Positions 1-5,488 of a stretch of 7,943 bases of DNA are shown one piece after another. Where the stretch lies: the NCBI GenBank assembly GCA_030038955.1, contig JASHQV010000244.1, forward strand, positions 1-7,943. The letters run 5' to 3'. Under the pieces are notes generated by a model, which saw only the letters and a list, made by a program, of their open reading frames with translations, had not been told where the DNA came from and made no database searches. This DNA comes from Solirubrobacteraceae bacterium (GTDB lineage Bacteria; Actinomycetota; Thermoleophilia; Solirubrobacterales; Solirubrobacteraceae). Numbering within the stretch: the first letter of the stretch is position 1; every line of letters starts with the position of its first letter. The position numbers and the translations under genes were made by a program.

Positions 1-230
1 GCCGCGAACGGCGGGTAGGTGAACGGCAGGCGCACCTGTAGGCCGGTTCCAAAGCTTGCCGCGTAGATGTCGCGGTCGTGCAGGAACTCAGCCCCGCCGA
101 GCCGGTAGACGGCGAGATCGATGAACCGGTATCGGGACGCCTCCAGGTGCCAATACGCGATCGCCGCACACGCGATGCCGACGGCCAGCACACAGCCCCC
201 GACAGCGAGGTACCGGGACCACCGAGGCAA
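1..230 (-). CDS. GT87 family (DUF2029) polyprenol-phosphate glycosyltransferase, N-terminal fragment
   Basis: Only the first 76 codons are present; the gene continues beyond the left edge. The translation has a basic N-terminus (MPRWSRY), a hydrophobic first membrane segment at about residues 8-26, then FIDLAVYRLGGAEFLHDRDIY and LPFTYPPFAA. The FxDLxVYxxxGxxxLxxxxxIY plus LPFTYPPFAA pattern is typical of GT87 multi-pass mannosyl/arabinosyl-type transferases, which use polyprenol-phosphate sugars on the outer face of the membrane for cell-envelope glycan or lipoglycan assembly. The acidic Asp in the first extracytoplasmic loop (FIDLAVY) is the expected catalytic position. The start is TTG at 230: an in-frame TGA lies two codons upstream, and an AAGG sits about 10 nt before the TTG. 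A GTG about 13 codons inside is an alternative but would cut into the membrane segment. Donor and acceptor cannot be told from this fragment. Confidence 0.82.
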   Translation of the reverse strand, partial: MPRWSRYLAVGGCVLAVGIACAAIAYWHLEASRYRFIDLAVYRLGGAEFLHDRDIYAASFGTGLQVRLPFTYPPFA

Positions 231-689
231 CCGTCAGTGCCCTTGCCGGTGGAGCTCCGGAGCGCATCCGCCGGCCACGGCAGCCCCCGTGTTGCAGTGA
301 TCGTCTCTGCGGCTGGCCCGGCCCCGCTCACCGAGAACACGCCGAGTCCACGTCGTGAACTCCACGCGTGGCAGGCTACCGTAGCCTGCTGCCTCTCGGT
401 ATTTGCGCAAAGTTGGTGTCATCGAGGTAGGCAACCGACTGCGGGCGCTCGACTTTGGACGGGGTAGGTATTCGGAGCACCTGAGCGCCGATCGCGGTCG
501 GCGCCGGTCCGACGATCGACCCGTCGCCGAACCCGGACGAGACCGACGGTCCGTGAATCCAGCGAGGATCGCCCGCGACGGCTTGATCGATCCCGTCCAG
601 CCATCGGTCGGCTCACGGAACGCGACGCAGCGGCCCGTCGGCGCCACCCGACTGCGCGAAGTCGCCATTGGCATCCGATGGCGAAGCCG
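231..689. other. Gene-poor stretch between GT87 gene and histidine kinase
   Basis: No convincing intact gene is seen in these 459 bases on either strand. The open frames here are arginine/serine-rich and resemble no family. One minus-strand frame, 612 down to 376 (79 codons open, ending at a TAG), reads like ordinary protein, with stretches such as AVAGDPRWIHGPSVSSGFG and VERPQSVAYLDDTNFAQIP, but it has no ATG and no early GTG/TTG start. It could be the 3' remnant of a decayed gene or chance. The left half holds a cluster of palindromes (349-411, listed separately). No T-rich terminator tract was found after the kinase stop codon. Confidence 0.5.
349..411. promoter_or_regulatory. Cluster of four short palindromes upstream of the GT87 gene
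   Basis: Four inverted repeats lie within 63 bp: CACG-T-CGTG at 349-357, CCACGCGTGG at 362-371, GCAGGCTAC-C-GTAGCCTGC at 371-389 (9-bp perfect arms) and TTTGCGCAAA at 402-411. The third is the strongest and, as RNA, would form a stable hairpin without a U-tract. They lie 119-181 nt upstream of the GT87 start. Odd-centred dyads of this size are common operators for TetR-like dimers. A terminator role for transcripts arriving from the kinase side is also possible. Function is inferred from symmetry only. Confidence 0.4.
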
Positions 690-1916
690 TCAAGCGGCGG
701 GAAACTCGACGCTGACCCTCAGGCCGCCGTCGGGTTGTGGCTGTGCTGTCAGCTGTGCGTGGTGGGCGGTGGCGATCGCTGTGACGATCGAGAGGCCCAG
801 CCCGTGGCCGCTCCGGCCATTGGTGCGCGAGGTCTTCAGCCGTTGGAACGGCTCGAATAGCCGCTGGATGTCGGTTTCCGGTATCTCGGGTCCGGTGTTC
901 GACACGATGAGTTGGGCGTGTCCGTTCGGGGTCGTTGTGGTCTGGACCTGGACGTCGCCGCCGGGGCTGTTGTAGCGGACGGCGTTGTCGATCAGGTTGG
1001 TGATCAGGCGCTCGATGAGCGCCGGGTGACCGTTGATGGGGGCGGGCTTGGTCGCGGCCGTGATCTCGATCTTGCGCCGCTCGGCTTCGGCGCGGGCGGC
1101 GAGCAGCGCGGCGTCGGCGACGGCGGCGAGGTCGATCGGCTCGACATGGTCGAGCCCGCGCTCGCTGGTGGCCATCGTCAGTAGCCCCTCGACCAGACCC
1201 TGTTGCTGTTTGCTGGCGGCGAGAACCTTCTCGCACGACTCGCGCAGCGCGGCACTGGTGGCGTTGGGGTCGGCGAGCGTGACTTGGAGCACCGTTTGCT
1301 CCCAGGCGATCGGGGTTTGGAGCTCATGGGAAGCGTTGGCGACGAAGTGTCGCTGCGCTTCGAAGGCGGTCTCAAGCCGGGCGAACAGGTCGTCGAGGGT
1401 GTCGCCCAACTGTTTGAACTCCTCGTCGGCGCCGTCGAGCGTGAGCCGCTCATCGAGGTTGTTGGCGGATATTCTGCGGGCGGTGGCGGTGATCGTCCGG
1501 ACCGGTGCCAGCACTCGACCGGCGACATACCAGCCGAGCAGGATCGCGAGCACGACGACCAGGGCGAGGGCGATCCCCGAGCTGACGAGAAGGTGGTGGA
1601 GGTCTGATGCGCGCTGCGCCGCCAGCTGCCGGGTCACTGCCCGATCCGTCGCAGCAAGCGAAGCCGCCGCTTGGCTGCCCGGCACCGGCTCGACGGGATG
1701 GACCGGCACCAGCGAACGAACGCCGCTCGAGGCTGGTGCTCGTACGGCGCTTCCGTGGTCGATCGCCTGTTCGGAGAGCAGGTAGGTGATCGTCAGCAGG
1801 CCCGCGCCGCAGGCCAAGAACAGCCCTCCGTAGACAAGCGTGAGCCGCAGACGGGCGGTGCGCGCAGGGAGCCGCACCCACGACCGCGGCGCGAGCCGTT
1901 GTGACCGGCCGCGCAT
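690..1916 (-). CDS. Two-component sensor histidine kinase (HAMP, HisKA, HATPase_c)
   Basis: This 408-residue membrane kinase senses an extracytoplasmic or membrane signal and phosphorylates the regulator encoded just upstream. Membrane segments are near residues 24-47 and 108-133 and flank a periplasm-side loop of about 60 residues. HAMP follows (about 130-182). The H-box FVANASHELQTP puts the phosphorylated His at 197. The ATP-binding domain shows an N-box LIERLITNLIDNAVRY (Asn307/Asn311), the G1 variant SNTGPEIP (340-346), the F-box FEPF (354-357) and the G2 box GHGLGL (370-375). Departures from consensus are Gln for Arg after the H-box (SHELQTP) and Asn for the usual Asp in the G1 motif; the latter variant is, to my knowledge, common in actinobacterial kinases of this size. 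The ATG at 1916 overlaps the regulator's TGA (TGATG), which implies translational coupling and one mRNA. The substrate signal is unknown. Confidence 0.96.
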   Translation of the reverse strand: MRGRSQRLAPRSWVRLPARTARLRLTLVYGGLFLACGAGLLTITYLLSEQAIDHGSAVRAPASSGVRSLVPVHPVEPVPGSQAAASLAATDRAVTRQLAAQRASDLHHLLVSSGIALALVVVLAILLGWYVAGRVLAPVRTITATARRISANNLDERLTLDGADEEFKQLGDTLDDLFARLETAFEAQRHFVANASHELQTPIAWEQTVLQVTLADPNATSAALRESCEKVLAASKQQQGLVEGLLTMATSERGLDHVEPIDLAAVADAALLAARAEAERRKIEITAATKPAPINGHPALIERLITNLIDNAVRYNSPGGDVQVQTTTTPNGHAQLIVSNTGPEIPETDIQRLFEPFQRLKTSRTNGRSGHGLGLSIVTAIATAHHAQLTAQPQPDGGLRVSVEFPAA

Positions 1917-2569
1917 CAGATGCGGTAGCCGCCCTCACGCACGGTGTGTATGAGCGGTGGGTCGCCGAGCTTGGCGCGCAGCCGGCTGATCGTAACCTTG
2001 ACTGCGTGTGTGAACGGGTCGGCGTTCTGGTCCCAGACGTGTTCGAGCAACTCCTCCGCAGAGACGATCCGGCCTTGTGCCGCGAGCAGGTATTCGAGCA
2101 CGCCGAGCTCCTTGGCGGTCACGTCGAGCCGCCGGCCGCCGCGCACTGCGACCCGGCGGCCGGGATCGAGCGTCAGGTCGCCGTGCGCAAACGTCGGTGG
2201 TAGTGGCGGCACGGCGCGCCGAGCGAGGGCTCTGATCCGAGCGACGAGCTCGGCGAAGTCGCACGGCTTCGGGAGATAGTCGTCGGCGCCGATCCCAAGC
2301 CCGTCGACCCGGTCGGCGATCGTGCCGGAGGCGGTCAGCATCAGGATCCGGCTTTGAGCACGGCTCGTAACGAGCGTGCGGCAGACCTCGTCGCCGTGCA
2401 CGTCCGGAAGGTCGCGGTCGAGCACGATCACGTCGTAGTTAGTCACCGCGGTTCGCTCAAGCGCGGTACTGCCATCGAGCGCGACGTCGACCGCCATCCC
2501 CTCGCGGCGTAGGCCACCGGCGACAGCGTCGGCCAGCCCTTCGTGATCCTCGACTACCAGCACGCGCAT
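1916..2569 (-). CDS. OmpR/PhoB-family response regulator
   Basis: This 217-residue DNA-binding regulator is the cognate partner of the downstream kinase. The receiver domain (1-118) has the acidic pocket Glu7-Asp8 in VLVVEDHEG, phospho-acceptor Asp51 in VIVLDRDLP, the switch Thr79 in LMLTASG and Lys101 in DDYLPKP. The C-terminal winged helix (about 123-217) includes LDVTAKELGVLEYLL and the recognition-helix region HAVKVTISRLRAKLG, ending in VREGGYRI as the family does. I chose the ATG at 2569 because MRVLVVED is the canonical receiver N-terminus; an upstream in-frame TTG at 2614 would add 15 unrelated residues and reach into the putative operator. The ribosome site is weak (AAGAG just before the ATG). 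The gene is divergent from the lipoprotein and coupled to the kinase. The GTTTC repeats at 2615-2636 suggest autoregulation. Confidence 0.96.
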   Translation of the reverse strand: MRVLVVEDHEGLADAVAGGLRREGMAVDVALDGSTALERTAVTNYDVIVLDRDLPDVHGDEVCRTLVTSRAQSRILMLTASGTIADRVDGLGIGADDYLPKPCDFAELVARIRALARRAVPPLPPTFAHGDLTLDPGRRVAVRGGRRLDVTAKELGVLEYLLAAQGRIVSAEELLEHVWDQNADPFTHAVKVTISRLRAKLGDPPLIHTVREGGYRI

Positions 2570-2614
2570 GCTCTTAGCGGCGTCCGCGCCGCGACCTGAC
2601 GATAGCCGGCTCAA

Positions 2615-2653
2615 GTTTCACCAACGTTTCGTCTTTCGCAACCGGAACGAAAC
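2615..2653. promoter_or_regulatory. Candidate response-regulator box: GTTTC direct repeats plus inverted ACGAAAC
   Basis: GTTTC occurs at 2615-2619 and again at 2626-2630, exactly 11 bp apart, one helical turn. OmpR/PhoB-family regulators bind tandem direct repeats with this period. An inverted copy, ACGAAAC at 2647-2653, mirrors GTTTCGT at 2626-2632 with 14 bp between. The site lies in the divergent region between the regulator gene and the lipoprotein gene, so it could serve either. Binding is inferred from spacing and position. Confidence 0.4.
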
Positions 2654-2688
2654 CGGTCACCCCGTATAACGGAGCCCTCCGAGGGCTC
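2644..2688 (+). promoter_or_regulatory. Possible lipoprotein promoter and 5'-leader hairpin
   Basis: A TATAAC hexamer at 2665-2670 resembles a -10 box. No good -35 TTGACA sits at the right distance. GGAAC at 2644-2648 followed by CGTAT at 2663-2667 is a loose match to an ECF-type promoter, but the 14-nt spacer is shorter than usual. Immediately downstream, GAGCCCT (2672-2678) and AGGGCTC (2682-2688) form a perfect 7-bp stem with a CCG loop, 23 nt before the lipoprotein ATG. The stem would lie at the 5' end of that transcript and could stabilise it or modulate translation. Confidence 0.3.
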
Positions 2689-2711
2689 TGGCCGTCAAGA
2701 ACACGAGCAGC

Positions 2712-3422
2712 ATGAAGACCAACGACTCTCCTGGTGCGATCGACCCGTCGACGCCGGCTCGCCGACGTCAGCGCGCACGAGCAGCGCGCGCCGACGTGCT
2801 GCTCGCTGCGGTGGCTGCCGCGGCGCTGCTCGCGGGGTGTAGCGGTAGCTCCTTGGGCGGCAGCACGCGCACCAACGCTCCGGCGGCTGCGTCGACAGCC
2901 ACGGCCCGATCGAGGACCGCGAACAGCAGCACGCCATCCTCCAAGAGCCCGAGGAGCAACGCCAAGCCGCCAACGCAGCCGAGCATGCTCGCGTTCGCGA
3001 AGTGCATGCGCGCGCACGGCGTCCCGAACTTCCCCGACCCCAAACCGCCGGACCAGATCCCGCCAACGCCCACCACCCAGCCGGCGCCGAGCGGTGGCTT
3101 CACCGCGAACCCGAACTCGCCCGCGTACCGGACCGCCTCAAACGACTGCAGGTCGCTGGCAGACGCGAGCCCGGTGAGCCAGACGCAGGCGAGCCAGATG
3201 CGGTCTAGCCAGCTGGAGTTCGCGGTTTGCATGCGGGCGCACGGCGTGCCCAACTTCCCAGACCCAACGAGTACTGGCGAGGTCGGCAACAACGGCGCGA
3301 TCAACGGCGTCAACCAGAACGCGCCCGCGTACCAGCGCGCCGAGAGAAGCTGCAACAAGTTCCTCACACCCCGGCCTCTTCAGAGCGGTGGACCGTCTGC
3401 TCCCTCAGCAGGTGGCGGATGA
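2712..3422 (+). CDS. Secreted lipoprotein with two CMRAHGVPNFPDP repeats
   Basis: This 236-residue exported lipoprotein has no assigned biochemical function. An arginine-rich n-region (17-26) leads into a hydrophobic segment ending in the lipobox LLAGC, so Cys43 would be lipidated and anchored to the outer face of the membrane. A Ser/Thr/Ala/Pro-rich linker (44-91) precedes two homologous units. Unit 1 has LAFAKCMRAHGVPNFPDP (93-110) and a second Cys at 146; unit 2 has LEFAVCMRAHGVPNFPDP (168-185) and Cys214. Each unit therefore offers a Cys pair (98/146 and 173/214) that could form a disulfide, with SPAY or APAY before the second Cys. I recall this motif in many small actinobacterial lipoproteins near two-component systems and efflux genes. 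Divergence from the response regulator suggests regulation by, or sensing for, that system. The start is the ATG at 2712; its ribosome site is weak. The next gene is convergent, 57 bp away, with no clear terminator. Confidence 0.88.
   Translation: MKTNDSPGAIDPSTPARRRQRARAARADVLLAAVAAAALLAGCSGSSLGGSTRTNAPAAASTATARSRTANSSTPSSKSPRSNAKPPTQPSMLAFAKCMRAHGVPNFPDPKPPDQIPPTPTTQPAPSGGFTANPNSPAYRTASNDCRSLADASPVSQTQASQMRSSQLEFAVCMRAHGVPNFPDPTSTGEVGNNGAINGVNQNAPAYQRAERSCNKFLTPRPLQSGGPSAPSAGGG
2988..3041 (+). repeat. Lipoprotein repeat unit 1 core
   Basis: This is the 54-nt segment encoding the first FAxCMRAHGVPNFPDP motif. By hand alignment it matches 44 of 54 bases and 16 of 18 residues of the unit at 3213-3266. 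Most differences fall in third codon positions, so the protein motif is under selection and the duplication is not recent. Confidence 0.85.
3213..3266 (+). repeat. Lipoprotein repeat unit 2 core
   Basis: This is the second copy of the segment encoding FAxCMRAHGVPNFPDP, offset 225 nt (75 codons) in frame from unit 1. It shares the downstream xPAY and Cys context with unit 1, although the spacing from motif Cys to the second Cys is shorter (41 against 48 residues). Confidence 0.85.
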
Positions 3423-3479
3423 GCCTTCGTCGGGGTCACACCTGCCTCGCGCGGGCCGGGAGAATTGTGCGGGCGGCGC

Positions 3480-4382
3480 TCAGAGGGCGTCCGGTGGTCC
3501 CTCCTGGCCGGCTTCTCGCGCCTGCGGCACCACGTTGTCCGGTGTCTGCTCGAGCACCGCCCGGGCGGCGGCGAGCGCCTCGTCGAGTCGCGCCTGCTGG
3601 TCGGCGTTGACGCTGCCGCGGCGGTCTCGGGCCGCCGCGACGAGCGGTCCGAGGACGTCAAGCGGGAGCGGGAAGACGATCGTGGAGGCCTGGTTGCCGC
3701 TCACCTCGATCAGCGTCTGCAGGTAGCGGAGCTGGATCGTGACCGGATTGCGGCTGATCACGTCGGCGGCGTCGCTAAGCTGCGCTGCCGCCTGAAACTC
3801 GCCCTCGGCGTTGATGATCTTGGCGCGACGCTCGCGCTCGGCCTCCGCCTGGCGCGCGATCGCGTGCTGCATACGCTCGGGGATCTCGACATCCTTGATC
3901 TCGACCGTTGTGACCTTCACCCCCCACGGCTCGGTCTGGTCGTCGATGATCCGCTGGAGGTGCTCGTTCAGCGTTTCGCGCTCGGACAGCAGCGTGTCGA
4001 GATCGGCCTTGCCGAGCACCGAGCGCAGCGTCGTCTGGGCGATCTGCGACGTCGCGGTGAGGACGTTCTCGATCTCGAGCACGGACTTCGTGGAGTCGAT
4101 CACCCGGTAGTAAGCGACCGCGGTCACGCGCGCGGGCACGTTGTCTCGCGTGATCACCTCCTGGGCGGGGATCTGGAGGGTGACTGTCCGTAGGCTGACG
4201 CGGACCATCCGGTCGATCCCTGGCGTCAGGAGGATCAGCCCCGGGCCGCGCTGGCTCATCACCCGCCCGAGCCGGAAGACGACGCCGCGCTCGTACTCGC
4301 GCAGCACCCGTACCGAGACGCCGGCGAGCACCAGTGCGGTCGCGATGACGCACGCGAGCACGACGATCAGTGCGGTGATCAC
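3480..4382 (-). CDS. SPFH/band-7 slipin (stomatin-like) membrane protein
   Basis: This 300-residue prokaryotic stomatin homologue is expected to form oligomeric scaffolds in the cytoplasmic membrane. One membrane segment lies at about residues 2-24, followed by the SPFH domain (about 25-190) with REYERGVVFRLGRV, GPGLILLTPGIDRM, the RDNVPARVTAVAYYRV strand pair, and TTLRSVLGKADLDTLLSER. A charged helical stretch, RMQHAIARQAEAERERRAKI, links to EGEFQAAAQLSDAA and a C-terminal conserved block, LRYLQTLIEVSGNQASTIVFPLP. The last 50 residues are Ala/Arg/Gln-rich. The GTG at 4382 overlaps the NfeD stop codon (GTGA), and a GGGAG lies 8 nt upstream. An upstream in-frame extension to 4418 lies inside nfeD and adds only arginine-rich sequence. 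NfeD-slipin pairing is a well-known conserved operon; the exact physiological role (membrane domain organisation, stress protection) is unsettled. Confidence 0.95.
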   Translation of the reverse strand: MITALIVVLACVIATALVLAGVSVRVLREYERGVVFRLGRVMSQRGPGLILLTPGIDRMVRVSLRTVTLQIPAQEVITRDNVPARVTAVAYYRVIDSTKSVLEIENVLTATSQIAQTTLRSVLGKADLDTLLSERETLNEHLQRIIDDQTEPWGVKVTTVEIKDVEIPERMQHAIARQAEAERERRAKIINAEGEFQAAAQLSDAADVISRNPVTIQLRYLQTLIEVSGNQASTIVFPLPLDVLGPLVAAARDRRGSVNADQQARLDEALAAARAVLEQTPDNVVPQAREAGQEGPPDAL

Positions 4383-4858
4383 GCGCTCAGCTCCCACTCC
4401 TCGGCGGCACGCACGCACAGCGTCAGCCCGTTCACATACTCGACTACAACTCGGTCGCCCTCGTGCAGCTTCCGCTCATGCGGCTCTTGATCACCGAGCG
4501 GCTCGTACCGGGCGCGCCACAGCGCCCCGTCGACGAACACCTGCCCGCCGCTGTCGCTCCAGCTGCGCACGATCCCGACATGGCCGCCCAGCGCCTCGGC
4601 CCCGGATCGGATCCGCCGCCGCTGGCCGCGAGCCGCCTCGCGGGCGATCTTCAGCGTCCATCCCCCGGCAGCCGCACCCAGCACGACGCCAACCGGTACG
4701 GCGAGCGCCACCGAGCCGCCGGCCGAAACGATCGCGAGGATCCCGCCGGCGATCATCGCGAGGCCACCGAGCACGCCGAGCGTCCCGCCGGGAATATGGG
4801 TCTCGGCAACGACCAGCAGCACGCCGATCAGGAGCAGCACGATGCCGAACACGGGCAT
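4379..4858 (-). CDS. NfeD-like membrane protein, short form
   Basis: This 159-residue protein is the partner of the slipin encoded immediately downstream. Three hydrophobic segments at about 3-19, 25-45 and 48-68 contain the Gly-rich IPGGTLGVLGGLAMIAGG that typifies NfeD. The soluble C-terminus (about 88-152) has the GGHVGIVRSW, GGQVFVDGALWRARY and LHEGDRVVVEYVNGLTLCV strands of the NfeD OB-fold domain, thought to contact the SPFH protein. It lacks the ClpP-like protease domain of long NfeD proteins, so it is the short, non-proteolytic class. The start is the ATG at 4858, with AGAGG six nt upstream. Its TGA overlaps the slipin GTG, indicating coupled translation. Confidence 0.93.
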   Translation of the reverse strand: MPVFGIVLLLIGVLLVVAETHIPGGTLGVLGGLAMIAGGILAIVSAGGSVALAVPVGVVLGAAAGGWTLKIAREAARGQRRRIRSGAEALGGHVGIVRSWSDSGGQVFVDGALWRARYEPLGDQEPHERKLHEGDRVVVEYVNGLTLCVRAAEEWELSA

Positions 4859-5061
4859 GTCGTGCCTCTGATCTTACGCCCGACTGTAAGCGGCTCCACG
4901 CGGAAGACACGAACGTTGAGCGCTTGGCCCTCGTCGACCGGGACCGGGACCTCGCCGATCGTCGCGCAGGCCCGATCGACGGCATCCGGAGCGGGCTCGC
5001 TCAGCGTCGCGCGCAGCCGCTCACGCGCCGCAGGAAGACTGTCCCCGGCGCCGACGCGCAC
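4828..5061 (-). CDS. Doubtful small ORF upstream of and overlapping nfeD-like gene
   Basis: A GTG-started frame of 77 codons precedes the NfeD-like gene and overlaps its first 31 bases in another frame. The first 60 or so residues read like ordinary globular protein (AARERLRATLSEPAPDAV, then TIGEVPVPVDEGQALNVRVF), and third codon positions are mostly G or C, as in the real genes nearby. The C-terminus is odd (TTCPCSASCCS) because it reads through the NfeD start region. No good ribosome-binding site precedes the GTG, and I recognise no family. It may be a small gene coupled to the operon, a degraded remnant or a chance frame. Confidence 0.3.
   Translation of the reverse strand: MRVGAGDSLPAARERLRATLSEPAPDAVDRACATIGEVPVPVDEGQALNVRVFRVEPLTVGRKIRGTTCPCSASCCS
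4873..4890. promoter_or_regulatory. Inverted repeat CTTAC-N8-GTAAG upstream of nfeD-like gene
   Basis: Perfect 5-bp arms separated by 8 bp lie 15-32 nt upstream of the nfeD-like ATG, just beyond the ribosome-binding site. This is a plausible repressor half-site pair or a leader hairpin. The arms are short, so chance is a real alternative. No clear promoter was found around it. Confidence 0.25.
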
Positions 5062-5116
5062 CCGACCCGGACTGAGAATGTCACCGCCTCACAAGGGACG
5101 GTCGCACGAAACCGCC

Positions 5117-5135
5117 GCCGCTCGATCCGAGCGGC
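5117..5135. terminator. GC-rich hairpin downstream of ABM-like gene
   Basis: GCCGCTCG (5117-5124) and CGAGCGGC (5128-5135) form a perfect 8-bp stem with an ATC loop, 44-62 nt past the stop codon of the leftward ABM-like gene. There is no T-tract, so intrinsic termination would be of the GC-rich U-less kind often proposed for actinobacteria. It separates the cupin operon from the NfeD-slipin operon. Confidence 0.4.
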
Positions 5136-5154
5136 AGCGCGCTGGGGCGTCGGA

Positions 5155-5171
5155 TGCTTGCTCGACAAGCA
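5155..5171. terminator. Second hairpin just after ABM-like stop codon
   Basis: TGCTTG (5155-5160) and CAAGCA (5166-5171) pair around a 5-nt loop, beginning 8 nt after the stop codon of the leftward ABM-like gene. With the stronger hairpin at 5117-5135 it makes a two-stem 3' end for the cupin-SDR-ABM transcript. It has no U-tract. Confidence 0.35.
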
Positions 5172-5178
5172 CCGCGTT

Positions 5179-5442
5179 TCAGCTGCGCTCGATCGAGAAC
5201 GTCTCGGTCAGCTCCGGCGGATCCATTCCGACGCCGAGCTTCTCAACCGCCGGGCCTAGCTTGCTTTGAAAGAACTCATCGATGTGCTGCTGAGACTCCC
5301 AAACGTCCACGACCCGGACCCTCCCGTCTATCTCCGACGCGGTGTGCACGATGCAGCCGGGCGGTGCTGTCCTGCCGACCGCGTCGTCGACCGCTTCGTA
5401 GGCTTTGCGGGACGACGCCCATGCGATCAGTACCACTGCCAT
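5179..5442 (-). CDS. Small dimeric alpha/beta-barrel (ABM-like) protein
   Basis: This 87-residue protein is the last gene of the cupin operon. The pattern is that of a single ferredoxin-like unit which dimerises into a barrel: strand MAVVLIAWA, helix KAYEAVDDAVG, strand IVHTASEID, strand RVRVVDVWES, helix QQHIDEFFQSKLGPAVEKLG, then a final strand LTETFSIE. The VDVWES and HIDEFF elements resemble the antibiotic-biosynthesis-monooxygenase (ABM) group of small cofactor-free oxygenases and isomerases, though many members have no known activity. A very good ribosome site, GGAGG six nt before the ATG, fixes the start. It lies 46 bp after the SDR on the same strand, so co-transcription is likely. 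Catalysis on an aromatic or polyketide-like substrate is possible but only inferred. Confidence 0.8.
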   Translation of the reverse strand: MAVVLIAWASSRKAYEAVDDAVGRTAPPGCIVHTASEIDGRVRVVDVWESQQHIDEFFQSKLGPAVEKLGVGMDPPELTETFSIERS

Positions 5443-5488
5443 TTCGATCCTCCGTCAGTTGGGATCTGAGTGGGGTGAGTTGAGTGGG

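Noticed and set aside
234..674. 146-codon minus-strand frame after the kinase
   Set aside because: The translation is Arg/Ser/Thr-rich with no recognisable domain, and it spans the palindrome cluster. The competing frame at 376-612 looks more protein-like.
689..698. GTCAAGCGGC at the kinase stop codon as a third MarR operator
   Set aside because: It matches only the left arm of the dyad; the right half is unrelated and there is no promoter context.
1033..1785. 250-codon plus-strand open frame opposite the histidine kinase
   Set aside because: It is Ser/Ala/Arg-rich low-complexity translation antisense to a gene with all kinase motifs intact.
2570..2614. Upstream TTG start for the response regulator
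   Set aside because: It would add 15 residues before the canonical MRVLVVED start and place the start codon in the divergent regulatory region.
3423..3479. Terminator between the convergent lipoprotein and slipin genes
   Set aside because: No stem longer than a few pairs and no T-tract could be found in this short gap.
4141..5259. 372-codon plus-strand open frame
   Set aside because: It runs antisense to the NfeD and slipin genes, is extremely Arg/Ser/Ala-rich and resembles no family. Such frames are a by-product of high GC content opposite real genes.
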